NCBI RefSeq assembly: GCF_000714935.1
Contig: NZ_JMIR01000001.1
Location: 31,122-95,121, forward strand
Direction: 5' to 3'
Length of the DNA: 64,000 nucleotides
From: Tumebacillus flagellatus
GTDB lineage: Bacteria; Bacillota; Bacilli; Tumebacillales; Tumebacillaceae
A program made the position numbers and the translations under genes. Of the stretch, positions 17,881 through 27,369 are shown piece by piece. Numbering within the stretch: the first letter of the stretch is position 1; every line of letters starts with the position of its first letter. The notes beneath the pieces are model-generated. The model was not told where the DNA came from. It was given only the letters and a program-made list of their open reading frames with translations, and did no database searches.

Positions 17881-18498
17881 ATGTTAGTTGAATCGATCAT
17901 GACCTCCGACGTGCTCTCCGTCTCCCCGGAAGCGAGCGTGCAAGAAGCGTTGGAGATCACCAAAAAACACCGCATCCGCCACCTGCCCGTCCTCGTCGAC
18001 GGCAAGCTGGTCGGCTTGATCTCCGACCGCGACTTGCGCGACGCGGTGCACCAAGAGCATTCCACCGTCGAACAACGGATGGTGCGCGACGTGATCACGT
18101 GCCACCCGCTCGATTTCGTCGAGGACGCCGCCTCCACCATTTACAAAAACCGCATCGGCTGCCTGCCTGTCGTCTCCAAAGGCCGCGTCGTCGGCATCGT
18201 CTCCGAGCGCGACATCTTGAACACGCTCGTCGAGATGATGGGCGTCAACTGCCCGACGTCGCGCATCGAAGTGGAAGTGCCGGACAAACCGGGAATGCTC
18301 GCCGACATCGCCGACCTGCTTCGCGCCCGCCGTTTGAACACGTCCACCGTCCTGGTGTTTCCAAGTACAACCGAGGGCTTTAAGACGCTGGTCTTCCGCG
18401 TCGCCACCATGGACCCGCGCCGCTTCATTCAAGACATCCAGAACGCCGGGTACCGCGTCGTGCAACACCCGTCCGCCCTCGACGACGGCGAGGTGTGA
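17881..18498 (+). CDS. acuB: CBS-ACT domain protein AcuB
   Basis: This 205-residue protein has two CBS domains (about residues 1-125; repeated RIRHLPVLVDGKLVGLISDRD and RIGCLPVVSKGRVVGIVSERD) followed by an ACT domain (about 138-205; VEVPDKPGMLADIADLL). It is in the operon position and layout of Bacillus AcuB, probably a nucleotide- or ligand-sensing partner in AcsA control, though its exact role is unsettled. GGGAGGCAAACCCCC precedes the ATG. A longer in-frame start inside acuA is rejected. Confidence 0.93.
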   Translation: MLVESIMTSDVLSVSPEASVQEALEITKKHRIRHLPVLVDGKLVGLISDRDLRDAVHQEHSTVEQRMVRDVITCHPLDFVEDAASTIYKNRIGCLPVVSKGRVVGIVSERDILNTLVEMMGVNCPTSRIEVEVPDKPGMLADIADLLRARRLNTSTVLVFPSTTEGFKTLVFRVATMDPRRFIQDIQNAGYRVVQHPSALDDGEV

Positions 18499-19679
18499 CG
18501 CAGATGTCCCAAGGCACAGGAAACCCGTCCGGGAAAAGCGCGTTCGTCTTCTCCGAAGACTACACGCGGTACAAGTTTGCCGAAGACCATCCCTTCAACC
18601 CGCAACGCCTCGTGATGACCGTCGATCTGATCCGGGAACTCGGGCTCTTGGACGCAGACCATCTGATCCAGCCGGAACCGGCGACCGACGAAGAGTTGTT
18701 GCGCGTGCACGACGCGCGCTACCTCGAAGCCGTGAAGCGAGCGTCTCTGCCTGACGCCGATCCCGATCATTTCGCCGCGTGGGGCTTGGGCACCGAAGAC
18801 ACGCCGATTTTTCCCGGCATGCACGAAGCGTCCCGCTTGATCTGCGGCGGTACGAAGCTGGCGGCGGAACTCGTCATGTCCGGACAGGTTCAACACGCTC
18901 TGAACATGGCGGGCGGTCTGCATCACGCGCATCGGGCGCAAGCGTCCGGCTTCTGCGTGTACAACGACATCGCCGTGGCCATCGCGCATGTGCGGGAGAA
19001 ATACAACGCCCGCGTCGTCTACATCGACACCGACGCGCATCACGGAGACGGCGTGCAGTGGCTTTTTTATGAAGATCCGAACGTCTTGACGATTTCGTTT
19101 CATGAGACCGGCAAGTACCTCTACCCCGGCACCGGGGAAATCACGGAGCGCGGCGAAGGGCGAGGATACGGATACTCGCTGAACGTTCCGCTCGAAGCGT
19201 TCACCGAAGACGACTCGTGGATGCACGCGGTGCGCGATGTGCTCGTGCCCGTGCTGAACTCGTTTCAACCCGATTTGATCCTGCACCAAAACGGCTGCGA
19301 CGCGCACCGTTTCGACCCGCTGACACACTTGGCGGCCACGACCCGCATCTACCGCGAGATGCCGAAACTCACGCACCAATTGGCGCATGAACACTGCCAA
19401 GGCCGTTGGGTGGGCGTAGGCGGCGGCGGATACGACATCTGGCGCGTCGTGCCGCGCGCGTGGACGATGCTCTGGGCGGAGATGATCGACCGCGACCTGC
19501 CGGAGGAAGTCCCCTCCGACTGGTTGGCGCGCTGGCAAACCCGTTCGCCGTTTCCGCTTCCGCCAACGTTCCTCGACCCGGCCGATCTGTTCGCGCCGAT
19601 CCCCCGCCGCGCCGAAATTACTGAGAAAAACGAAATCACCGTCCGCCGCGCATTAAATGGCACCCCCTTTCTTTTTTGA
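18495..19679 (+). CDS. acuC: AcuC, histone-deacetylase-family protein
   Basis: This 394-residue zinc-dependent deacetylase reactivates acetylated AcsA. Motifs visible are GGLHHAHRAQASGFCVYND, the metal-binding DTDAHHGDGVQWLF, SFHETGKYLYPGTG, and the late GGGGYD. The start may be GTG at 18495, overlapping the acuB stop as GTGA, or ATG at 18504. Third gene of acuABC. Confidence 0.95.
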   Translation: MTQMSQGTGNPSGKSAFVFSEDYTRYKFAEDHPFNPQRLVMTVDLIRELGLLDADHLIQPEPATDEELLRVHDARYLEAVKRASLPDADPDHFAAWGLGTEDTPIFPGMHEASRLICGGTKLAAELVMSGQVQHALNMAGGLHHAHRAQASGFCVYNDIAVAIAHVREKYNARVVYIDTDAHHGDGVQWLFYEDPNVLTISFHETGKYLYPGTGEITERGEGRGYGYSLNVPLEAFTEDDSWMHAVRDVLVPVLNSFQPDLILHQNGCDAHRFDPLTHLAATTRIYREMPKLTHQLAHEHCQGRWVGVGGGGYDIWRVVPRAWTMLWAEMIDRDLPEEVPSDWLARWQTRSPFPLPPTFLDPADLFAPIPRRAEITEKNEITVRRALNGTPFLF

Positions 19680-19771
19680 GTCGGAGTGTAGTGAAGTGAA
19701 GGAATTGTAACGCTTCCGGCGAAATACATTCTTCAGAACTGAATCGGACTCCTGAGGGGGAGCACAACACC

Positions 19772-21061
19772 GTGTACTTGTCCTTGATTACATTCGCAAT
19801 TCTCGCCTATTTCGCCCATCAACAGTATTTCGTGATCCCCGTCGGCAACCAGAGCCGATTTCGTGAGGACGGGCACGTGTTGCTGTTCGCGGCTTCCATG
19901 TGGGTCGGCGACATCTCGTTGCTCGCTTGGACGACCGCTTGCTACATCGCCGTCTATTCCTACCAACGGTTTCGCATCAGGTGGCCGTACCGCCCGATGA
20001 ACTTGGTGCTGATCGTCTCGCAAGCGGCGGCCGTCGCGCTGGTGTTTCACGCCTTGGAAGACAGGCTTGCAACCGAGAAATCGATGGGCATGTTCCTCTT
20101 GATGTTCAGCGCGGTTTTATTGACGCAGTTGGTCACCGTGTTGGTCTCAAGCCTCCTGTTCCAGATTTCGCTGCGCACGGGAGGATGGAAGCGCACGCTG
20201 CTGAAATTCACGCTGATGGACTCCATCTACCTGACGCTCTATGCCATCGCCTCTTCCTACATTAAGATGGTGCAAGACGACCGCTGGATGCAGCTCGTCT
20301 CCGAAACGGTGATCGTCGCGTCGATCGTAGGCCTCTACTACTGGCGCACCGTCGGCATCCGGCAAGACCGCAGAGTTTCCGAGCAAGTGGAGAAGCTGCA
20401 GGAACTCAACGCCCGGATGACCGTCGCCAACCAGCAGGTGTTGCTCGCGTTCGCTTCATCGCTGGAGAAGCGCGACCCCTACACCGCCGGACACAGCGAA
20501 CGGGTCGCGCAGTACGCCGTGGAAATCGCCGGAGAACTCGGACTCTCCGACGACGACCTCAAAGTCATCCACCTCGGCGGGCTGCTCCACGACATCGGCA
20601 AGATCGGCATCCCCGACTATGTCTTGAACAAGCCGGATCGTCTGACGTCAGAAGAATATGACATCATGAAGCAACACCCGGTGATCGGCGAAGAACTGCT
20701 GCGCCGCGTCTACACCACGTCGGAACTGCTCGACGAGTCCCGTCGCGAACGGATGTTGGAGATCGTGCTGTTCCACCACGAACGTCCGGACGGCAAAGGC
20801 TACCCGCACGGCTTGACCGAGGAACAAATTCCGCTCTACGCCAAGATCACCGCCGTGGCGGACGCGTATGACGCGATGACGTCCAACCGCGCCTACCGCA
20901 ACGCGATGTCGTCCGAACAGGCGTCGCGCATCTTGCTCTCCGGGCGGGGCACGCAGTTTTGGCCGCCGGCGGTCGACGCGTTCCTCGCCGCGCTGGAACG
21001 CCGCGCCCGCACCGCAGAATCGGACGACCTGCGCGAAGTTTCCGCCGCGCTGGATCAGTAA
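19772..21061 (+). CDS. Membrane HD-GYP domain phosphodiesterase
   Basis: This 429-residue protein has an N-terminal region of six to seven predicted membrane helices (to about residue 200), a short coiled linker, then an HD-GYP domain. The metal site HDIGK is in GGLLHDIGKIGIPDYVLNKP and the GYP signature is HHERPDGKGYPHGL. Such domains hydrolyse cyclic di-GMP or related dinucleotides, and specificity cannot be read here. The start is GTG with GAGGGGGAG upstream. A second, different HD-GYP protein lies at 25403-26473. Confidence 0.92.
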   Translation: MYLSLITFAILAYFAHQQYFVIPVGNQSRFREDGHVLLFAASMWVGDISLLAWTTACYIAVYSYQRFRIRWPYRPMNLVLIVSQAAAVALVFHALEDRLATEKSMGMFLLMFSAVLLTQLVTVLVSSLLFQISLRTGGWKRTLLKFTLMDSIYLTLYAIASSYIKMVQDDRWMQLVSETVIVASIVGLYYWRTVGIRQDRRVSEQVEKLQELNARMTVANQQVLLAFASSLEKRDPYTAGHSERVAQYAVEIAGELGLSDDDLKVIHLGGLLHDIGKIGIPDYVLNKPDRLTSEEYDIMKQHPVIGEELLRRVYTTSELLDESRRERMLEIVLFHHERPDGKGYPHGLTEEQIPLYAKITAVADAYDAMTSNRAYRNAMSSEQASRILLSGRGTQFWPPAVDAFLAALERRARTAESDDLREVSAALDQ

Positions 21062-21086
21062 GAGAACGAATCAGAGAATCTATAAG

Positions 21087-21128
21087 GAAGCACCTGCACG
21101 CCCCACGGCGCAGCAGGTGCTTTTTTTG
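21087..21128 (+). terminator. Terminator after the HD-GYP gene
   Basis: The 9-bp stem AGCACCTGC/GCAGGTGCT is followed by seven T. Confidence 0.88.
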
Positions 21129-21130
21129 CG

Positions 21131-21976
21131 TTACGGGTTGCGACCGCCCATCGCTTCGTCGACGCCCGACATCAGCGCTTCCAGCGTGTTCGGGCCGACG
21201 ATGCCGTCGACGACCAAGTCATGATCCGCTTGAAACGCGCGCACCGCCGCCGCTGTGACCGGCCCGTATAAACCGTCGAGGTCGCCTTTGTAAGAGCCGA
21301 GCGTCTGCAAGATGCGCTGCATGTCGATCACGTCGTTTCCATACGAAACGCCGAGGCGCAAGATGCGCGTCATGGAAACTTTGCCCGTGATCTTCACCAT
21401 CGTGCCCAGCGGAATCAACTCGTACAGTTCTTCGGCGTCTTTGTTCTGCAGGCGGATGCATCCGTGCGAGACCGCTTTGCCGATCGAGTAGGGATTGTCG
21501 GTGCCGTGGATGCCGTAGCCGCCGAACGGGATGTTCAGCCGCAGCCAGCGCGTGCCGAACGGACCGCCGGGATTGATCGTTTTTTGCGTGATCTTCCAGT
21601 CGCCAAGCGGCGTCGGCGTGAGCGAGGTGCCGACGCCGACGGAGAACGTCTTGACCAGATGTGCCGATTTGTATACGTAGAGGACGCAGCGATCTGTGTC
21701 CACATGCAAACGATACTCGCCGGTGGCGGGGACCTGCACGCTCAACGCTTCCGCCGCGCCAAGCGCCGTCCATGTCTCCGGGCCGACCACCCCGTCTTGT
21801 TGCAACCCCAGCGCTTCTTGAAACGTGCGCACGGCCGTCGCCATCCCCGGTCCGAACACGCCGTCCGGCGGGTCTGTCGTGTAGCCGAGTTCCAGCATCC
21901 GCTCTTGCAACGACGCCACGTCCGGGCCGCGCAGATAGGGGCTGACCAGCCGCAAAAAACGCGACGCGTAGATCAT
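21131..21976 (-). CDS. L,D-transpeptidase with two peptidoglycan-binding domains
   Basis: A 281-residue protein. Domains in order are PG_binding_1 (about 15-72), a YkuD L,D-transpeptidase domain (about 83-200) with HGTDNPYSIGKAVSHGCIRL holding the catalytic His and Cys, and a second PG_binding_1 (about 212-272). It should cross-link or edit peptidoglycan. No clear signal peptide is present, as in some spore-cortex YkuD enzymes of Bacillus, so it may act in sporulation. Placing the catalytic domain between two binding domains is somewhat unusual. Confidence 0.92.
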   Translation of the reverse strand: MIYASRFLRLVSPYLRGPDVASLQERMLELGYTTDPPDGVFGPGMATAVRTFQEALGLQQDGVVGPETWTALGAAEALSVQVPATGEYRLHVDTDRCVLYVYKSAHLVKTFSVGVGTSLTPTPLGDWKITQKTINPGGPFGTRWLRLNIPFGGYGIHGTDNPYSIGKAVSHGCIRLQNKDAEELYELIPLGTMVKITGKVSMTRILRLGVSYGNDVIDMQRILQTLGSYKGDLDGLYGPVTAAAVRAFQADHDLVVDGIVGPNTLEALMSGVDEAMGGRNP

Positions 21977-22110
21977 CGTCCTTCCTCCTCACGAGACGAT
22001 TTGTGCACCATCCCTACAACACTATGTCCTGAATACCTTCTACATGCGCAGGGAACATCTAAAAACAGCACCAGTTCTCGGCAGACTTGCATGTGAAAGG
22101 AGATTCCGCC

Positions 22111-23535
22111 ATGGCACAAAGCACCGTCCAAGGCGTACCGGCCCGGATTCCCAAAGGGTCGGCGACGGTCAAGATTTTTTTCTACACCTCCATCTTCTAC
22201 CTGTTGGCCTCCATGGTACTCGGACTGGTCGTCGCACTGAAATCGGTCAACCCTGAGTTCCTCACCTCCAATCGGTTTTTGCAAGAGTATTTCACGTACG
22301 GACGCTTGCGCCCCACCCACACCAACACGGCGTTGATCGGATGGTTGACGTCCGTCTACTTCGGCGTGATGTACTACGGTGTCCCAGCCTTGTGCAAGAG
22401 ACAGCTGTGGAGCGAGAAGATTGGCATGTTCACCGCTGTGCTTTGGAACATCAACTACATCGCGGGCGCCATCTCGATCCTCGCCGGATATCAAACAGGG
22501 GTAGAATACGCAGAGTTGCCGCTGCTTTTCGACATCGTGGTTGTCATCTGCGTGGGGCTGACATTTTGGAACTTGATTCAAACGACTCGCCACCGCCAAG
22601 AAAAAATCCTCTATGTCTCCATGTGGTATTGGCTCGGTTCCATCTTGAACTTGGCAATCGTCTACATCATCGGCAATCTCCCTGTTGCCTGGATCGGCTC
22701 AGGCTCGATTCAAATGGGGTATTACTATTTCTACCTGCACAATATTATCGGCCTGTGGTTCACCGTCGTCGGAGTCGGCACGATCTATTACTTGTTGCCC
22801 AAGCTCGTGCAACGCCCGATCTACTCGCATAAACTTTCGCTGATCGGCTTCTGGATGATCGTCGCGTTCTACTCTTGGAACGGCCCGCACCACTTGGTCA
22901 ACGGCCCGATTCCGGTCTGGTTGATGAAGGCGGGCATCATCCCGTCGATTCTGCTCTTGATTCCCGTCTGGTCGGTGCTCGCCAACATCATCGGCACGAT
23001 GAAAGGCGTGTGGTACAAAGTGTCGCAAAACCTCGCGCTGAAATTCCTGATCACGGGCGCCCTGTTTTACGGCCTTGCCTGCATCCAAGGCCCGTTTCAA
23101 TCGCTGATGGGGCCGCACGCGATCTTGCACTTCACGTACTGGACGGTCGGACACGCGCACATGCCGCTGTTCGGCGGGTTTTCGTTCGTGGCGTTCTCGG
23201 CAGTCTACTACATGCTGCCGCGCCTCACCTACCGCCACATCTATTCGCGGGCGCTGATGAATTGGCACTACTGGCTGTCGGTGATCGGCTTTTTGATTTT
23301 TGCGTTTGCGATGTGGACGGCGGGCATCATCCAAGGTTTTGAATGGATGGACGGCAAACAGCTCGGTTCGGCGTTCCTGCAAATGCTGGAGTCTCTGCAC
23401 ATCTTCTTGATCTCGCGCGCCGTCGGCGGATCCCTGATGTTCCTCGGCCAAATCGCGTTTGCGTGGAACGTCTGGCGTTCGGTGAAAGCGGGACAACTCG
23501 TGACGGCCGATGACCCGATTCTCGTCTCCCGTTAA
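22111..23535 (+). CDS. ccoN: cbb3-type cytochrome c oxidase subunit I
   Basis: A 474-residue haem-copper oxidase catalytic subunit with about 12 membrane helices. Haem and CuB ligand regions are RPTHTNTALIGW, NGPHHLVNGPIPVW and YWTVGHAHMPLFGG. The YVWHH copper motif of proteobacterial CcoN is altered to WNGPHH, so this is a divergent cbb3-like branch. The ATG at 22111 follows AAAGGAG. First gene of ccoN-O-S-P, a terminal oxidase acting with the mono-haem cytochromes encoded next. Confidence 0.9.
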   Translation: MAQSTVQGVPARIPKGSATVKIFFYTSIFYLLASMVLGLVVALKSVNPEFLTSNRFLQEYFTYGRLRPTHTNTALIGWLTSVYFGVMYYGVPALCKRQLWSEKIGMFTAVLWNINYIAGAISILAGYQTGVEYAELPLLFDIVVVICVGLTFWNLIQTTRHRQEKILYVSMWYWLGSILNLAIVYIIGNLPVAWIGSGSIQMGYYYFYLHNIIGLWFTVVGVGTIYYLLPKLVQRPIYSHKLSLIGFWMIVAFYSWNGPHHLVNGPIPVWLMKAGIIPSILLLIPVWSVLANIIGTMKGVWYKVSQNLALKFLITGALFYGLACIQGPFQSLMGPHAILHFTYWTVGHAHMPLFGGFSFVAFSAVYYMLPRLTYRHIYSRALMNWHYWLSVIGFLIFAFAMWTAGIIQGFEWMDGKQLGSAFLQMLESLHIFLISRAVGGSLMFLGQIAFAWNVWRSVKAGQLVTADDPILVSR

Positions 23536-23567
23536 TTCAGAACTGAGAGAAAAAGGGGTGAAGCAAC

Positions 23568-24071
23568 ATGGCGAACGAAGCAGAGAAAAACCCGGGAATC
23601 CTGTTGTTGGGCGCCGGACTTTTGGTGTTGCTCGGGGTGATGGGCACCGTGTGGCTCCCTTACTTTGACGACTCGGTGGTGACGCCGACCGACACCGCGA
23701 AGATCCGCAACTACCCGACCGACTCGGCGGAAGCGCGCGGCAAGCACGTCTACATCCGGGAAGGCTGCATCTGGTGCCACTCCCAACAGGTGCGTCCGGT
23801 CAAAGCCGACTCCAAACTCGGCCCCGTCACGGTGCCGGGCGACTACTACTACGACAAGCCGCTGACCACGATGACGCAGCGGACAGGCCCGGACTTGATG
23901 TGGGTCGGCACGCGCTACAGCGCAGATTGGCAGCACCAACACTTGCTCAACCCGCAAAAAATCGCAGGACCGGCGTCGATTATGCCCAAGTACGACTACC
24001 TCTCGGAGCAAGACCGCAACGACCTCGTCGCGTACCTGCTCTCGCTGAAACCGGCGCCCCAGAAGAAATAG
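23568..24071 (+). CDS. ccoO: cbb3-type oxidase mono-haem cytochrome c subunit
   Basis: This 167-residue protein has one N-terminal membrane anchor (about residues 8-30), a covalent haem c site CIWCHSQQVRPV, and a distal methionine region (GPASIMPKYDYL). It is the FixO/CcoO electron donor to CcoN, somewhat shorter than the proteobacterial protein. AAAGGGGTGAAGCAAC precedes the ATG. Confidence 0.93.
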   Translation: MANEAEKNPGILLLGAGLLVLLGVMGTVWLPYFDDSVVTPTDTAKIRNYPTDSAEARGKHVYIREGCIWCHSQQVRPVKADSKLGPVTVPGDYYYDKPLTTMTQRTGPDLMWVGTRYSADWQHQHLLNPQKIAGPASIMPKYDYLSEQDRNDLVAYLLSLKPAPQKK

Positions 24072-24083
24072 GAGGTTCTCTTC

Positions 24084-24224
24084 ATGAACACAGCCTCATG
24101 GATGCTCATCATCGTTTGCTTGTGCATGACCGGCGCCTGCGCGCTGATCGTCTGGTGGTCGTGGAAAAACGGGCAGTTTGACGACCCCGAAGGCATCAAA
24201 TACCGCATGCTCGATGACGAATAA
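24084..24224 (+). CDS. Small CcoS-like membrane protein in the ccoQ position
   Basis: A 46-residue protein with one membrane helix (about 6-27) followed by WWSWKNGQFDDPEGIKYRML. The GQFDD-x-EG motif is typical of CcoS/FixS, the cbb3 assembly factor, rather than CcoQ. AGGAGG is eight bases before the ATG. It sits between ccoO and ccoP, where CcoQ is usually encoded. Confidence 0.82.
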   Translation: MNTASWMLIIVCLCMTGACALIVWWSWKNGQFDDPEGIKYRMLDDE

Positions 24225-24253
24225 GAAGCAGCGGTAGAAAGGAGGAGCCACGC

Positions 24254-24745
24254 ATGGCGAACCCACGCGATCCCAAAACTCCCGCCCCGACCGACACGGC
24301 GCAGACGTTTCAAACGAGCGAGGAAGTCGAACCGCACCAAGACGACGGGCATTACACGGTCGTTTCCGACATCAAGGTCGCCCACGGCAAAGTCCCGAAA
24401 TTTCTCAAGTTCGTCTATGCAGCGTTGGCCGTTTGGGGCTTGTACTACGCGCTGGCCGCCAAGCCGATCAACGACCGGACGGAAGCGTCGCCCAGCGCCG
24501 TCCCGACCGCGGAGGCGGGAGCGGAAGTGTTCTCCACCTCGTGTGCAGGTTGCCACAATCCGACCGCCGAACGCAAAATCGGTCCGGGTTTGCTCGGCGT
24601 CCAGCAACGTCTGGGGGACAAGGAACTCGACAACGTCCTGCACAACGGCCGTCCCGACAAAGGCATGCCTGCTCCGCCCAGCCTCAACTTGACGGAAAAC
24701 CAAATCCAATCCCTGAAACTCTACCTGACTTCCTTGAAAAAATAG
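24254..24745 (+). CDS. ccoP: Mono-haem CcoP-like cytochrome c subunit
   Basis: This 163-residue protein has a soluble acidic N-terminus, one membrane helix (about 57-70, LKFVYAALAVWGLYYAL) and a cytochrome c domain with CAGCH and distal DKGMPAPP. It matches CcoP in order and topology but has one haem site where proteobacterial CcoP has two. AAAGGAGG precedes the ATG. Last structural gene of the oxidase operon. Confidence 0.87.
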   Translation: MANPRDPKTPAPTDTAQTFQTSEEVEPHQDDGHYTVVSDIKVAHGKVPKFLKFVYAALAVWGLYYALAAKPINDRTEASPSAVPTAEAGAEVFSTSCAGCHNPTAERKIGPGLLGVQQRLGDKELDNVLHNGRPDKGMPAPPSLNLTENQIQSLKLYLTSLKK

Positions 24746-24777
24746 CAGGCCGAAAAAACAGCAAGAGGTGATCTCCC

Positions 24778-25263
24778 ATGTCTGCTCAATCCCGGCATGT
24801 GTTCGGCGTGTTTGAAACCACGGAAGCCGCCCGCGCACTGATCGGCACGCTGAGTCCCTATGTACAGCAAGACCGCATCTCCGTGGTCACGAAACCGGAT
24901 CAACTGCCCGAGTACGCCGCGAAGCAATACGAAACGGACAACATCGTCGACGGAACGCTGATCGGAGCGGCGATCGGCGGCGTGCTCGGCATCGGCGCGG
25001 CGATGACGACCGCACTCTACCCGACTGCCGGCAACTTGCTGATCACCTTGGGTCCGCTGGCAGGCGCGGCGTACGGCACGTGGAGCGGCGGTGCGATCGG
25101 AGCCCTGATCGACCTCGGCATCTCCCCGCCGAACGCCAAGTATTTCCACGATGCCGTCGAATCGGGCAAACTGCTGCTCTGCGCCGAAGTGTGCGGCGAC
25201 AACCAACGCGTGGTGGAGCAACTGTTTCGCGATTACGGCGCGGACGCGGTGCTCACACGGTAA
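24778..25263 (+). CDS. General stress protein 17M-like / DUF1269-like membrane protein
   Basis: A 161-residue protein starting with a short alpha/beta segment (VFGVFETTEAARALI...), then two glycine-rich hydrophobic stretches (about 62-88 and 90-113), then a short C-terminal alpha/beta part. This resembles YflT/GsiB-neighbourhood proteins with glycine-zipper-like helices. It follows ccoP by 32 bases and may be in the same transcript. Function is not evident. Confidence 0.6.
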   Translation: MSAQSRHVFGVFETTEAARALIGTLSPYVQQDRISVVTKPDQLPEYAAKQYETDNIVDGTLIGAAIGGVLGIGAAMTTALYPTAGNLLITLGPLAGAAYGTWSGGAIGALIDLGISPPNAKYFHDAVESGKLLLCAEVCGDNQRVVEQLFRDYGADAVLTR

Positions 25264-25286
25264 CCGGACGGCGCTTTCTTATGAAA

Positions 25287-25313
25287 AAAACCCCTTGGCG
25301 CAAGGGGTTTTTT
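25287..25313 (+). terminator. Terminator of the cco operon
   Basis: The 9-bp stem AACCCCTTG/CAAGGGGTT with a GCG loop is followed by a T run. Confidence 0.9.
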
Positions 25314-25402
25314 ATCTGATTACGGGAGGAATTCACATCCTGAGCGCGGAACTAGTTTGATATACGAATTAAATTGAATGACGTATAGAGGAGTCATTGC
25401 TT

Positions 25403-26473
25403 ATGAAATTTGAAAGCGTCTTTACAATGTGGCGCCTCATGGTTTTGTTGAGCGGACTGGTGACAGGACTTTATCAGATCCTCTTTCACGACTTCCCCTT
25501 CTTCTGGTATGCCGAAAGCATGTTTGTCGTCACGTTCGCGCTGATGCTGATCTTGCCAGAACGCTTTCCGCGGGCGGCCGTCTCGGTGCTGTTTTGGAGC
25601 CAAGTGTTGCTGACGTTGGGCGTTTTCGATCTCGTGCATGCAGATGCGATTTGCGCGGCGATGTTGTTTTTTGTACCGATTTATACGATGTTGTACGCAA
25701 ACCGCACATCTATCATCTTGGGAGAATTGTTGATCTTGGCGGGCTACTTGGCGGTCACAAGGGACGAACCGCTGCGGCAACATTTGATTTTTTTGATCAT
25801 CTTCACGTTGTTCTCCATTCTCTTGCATTTCGTCTCGCAGATTCTGGTGCGCAAAGCTTCGGAAGCGGCGAAGTTTCAAGAGCGCGTCGAAGTGTTTTCC
25901 CGCGCCATCGAAGCGCGCGACGCGTACACCCAAGGCCATTCCCGCCGCGTGGCGCGCTATGCGGTGGCGATCGGCAAACACATGCCGGGCATCGACATCG
26001 ACTTGCTGCGCGTGGCGGGCGAACTGCACGACATCGGCAAAATTTCCACGCCCGACGCCGTCTTGCACAAGCCCGGCCGCTTGACGGACGAAGAGTACGA
26101 TGTGATCAAGCGCCACCCGGTCGACGGCGCGAATCTGTTGCGCCGGTTTGAGGTGGACGGGCCGATTCTCGACGGCGTGCTCTACCACCATGAGCGCATG
26201 AACGGAACCGGATATCCGGAAGGGCGCTTTGGCGAGAACATCCCGATGGTGGCGCGCATCCTCGCCGTCGCTGACACGTTCGACGCGATGACGACCACCC
26301 GCTCCTACCGCAAAGCGTTCCCGCCGCAGACCGCCTATGACGAAATTCTCACGCTTTCGGGCGTCTACTATGACCCGCAGGTCGTGGAATGCTTTGTCAG
26401 AGGATATGAAGACATCTTGGCGATCTTGCAGCAGGAAGAAGACGAGCGTCCGGTGCTGGAATCCGTGATGTGA
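25403..26473 (+). CDS. Membrane HD-GYP domain protein
   Basis: This 356-residue protein has an N-terminal membrane sensor of about six helices (to about 155) and an HD-GYP domain with ELHDIGKISTPDAVLHKP and HHERMNGTGYPEG. It is a candidate cyclic-dinucleotide phosphodiesterase. The ATG at 25403 has GAGGAG nine bases upstream, while the in-frame TTG two codons earlier is too close to that site. The following histidine kinase and regulator may be co-regulated, with about a 75-base gap. Confidence 0.9.
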   Translation: MKFESVFTMWRLMVLLSGLVTGLYQILFHDFPFFWYAESMFVVTFALMLILPERFPRAAVSVLFWSQVLLTLGVFDLVHADAICAAMLFFVPIYTMLYANRTSIILGELLILAGYLAVTRDEPLRQHLIFLIIFTLFSILLHFVSQILVRKASEAAKFQERVEVFSRAIEARDAYTQGHSRRVARYAVAIGKHMPGIDIDLLRVAGELHDIGKISTPDAVLHKPGRLTDEEYDVIKRHPVDGANLLRRFEVDGPILDGVLYHHERMNGTGYPEGRFGENIPMVARILAVADTFDAMTTTRSYRKAFPPQTAYDEILTLSGVYYDPQVVECFVRGYEDILAILQQEEDERPVLESVM

Positions 26474-26547
26474 CGGTTGTATACTGGTAGAAAACGTACT
26501 GATCGCATACGTGCTGGTACGAAAACCGGAGAGGACGACCCCACCTT

Positions 26548-27369
26548 ATGACCTACTCGCGACTGCAATGGTTCTCTGTGCTGTTTCCCACGCTGTTGGT
26601 CGGCGGCATGGAATACATACGCCATGCCTACTTGCTGCCGTACTTGTCGATGGCAGAAGGCAATTTGCTGATTACCTGCTTGGTATTGGTGCTTTCGTTT
26701 TTCTATGCGACATGGGTGTTTCGCACGATGCGGCGAATCAACGCGCGGCTCGCGGAGGAGGAAGCACGGCGCGCTGTCTATGAAGAGCGTGAGCGGATGG
26801 CCCGTGAACTGCATGACGGGATCGCGCAAACGCTTTTTTTCTTGAACGTGAAACTGCGGCAAGGCCGGGTCGAGGAAGCCAGAAGCGCCGTCGCCGCCAT
26901 CGACAACCACGTGCGGCAGGCGATCTTCAACTTGCGCGACCTGCCGGAAGAGGGCGACACCCTGACATGCCGGTTGGAAAAGTGGCTCGGTCAATGGAGC
27001 ACGTTGACCGGTATCGACGTGCAGCATGACTTTCAGGCGCCGCCGGAGGGTTTTTTTGAAGCGGCGGCGGAGGTGCAGATCTTTGGCATCGTGCAAGAGG
27101 CGTTTCACAACATCCGCAAGCACGCGGGGGCAACGCAGGCGTTCTGTTCGTTTCGCTGGCAGCCCGACGGCGAGTGGCGGCTGCGCATCGCCGACAACGG
27201 CTCCGGGATCGACGAAGAGAGCGTGCGCCGACTCGACCCGCAGAAGTACGGCTTGCGGATGATGACCGAGCGCGCGAAAAAACTGCACGCGGACTTCACG
27301 ATTCGAAACGCCGTCGACGGCGGAACAGAACTGATTCTTCAGGCAGGCAAGAAAGGAGTGCGGACATGA
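26548..27369 (+). CDS. NarL-type sensor histidine kinase
   Basis: This 273-residue kinase has two N-terminal membrane helices with almost no extracellular loop, so the signal is probably intramembrane. A HisKA_3 domain follows (ERERMARELHDGIAQTL, phospho-acceptor His), then the HATPase (EAFHNIRKHAGA and DNGSGID). It overlaps the response-regulator start by ATGA. The signal is unknown. Confidence 0.93.
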   Translation: MTYSRLQWFSVLFPTLLVGGMEYIRHAYLLPYLSMAEGNLLITCLVLVLSFFYATWVFRTMRRINARLAEEEARRAVYEERERMARELHDGIAQTLFFLNVKLRQGRVEEARSAVAAIDNHVRQAIFNLRDLPEEGDTLTCRLEKWLGQWSTLTGIDVQHDFQAPPEGFFEAAAEVQIFGIVQEAFHNIRKHAGATQAFCSFRWQPDGEWRLRIADNGSGIDEESVRRLDPQKYGLRMMTERAKKLHADFTIRNAVDGGTELILQAGKKGVRT

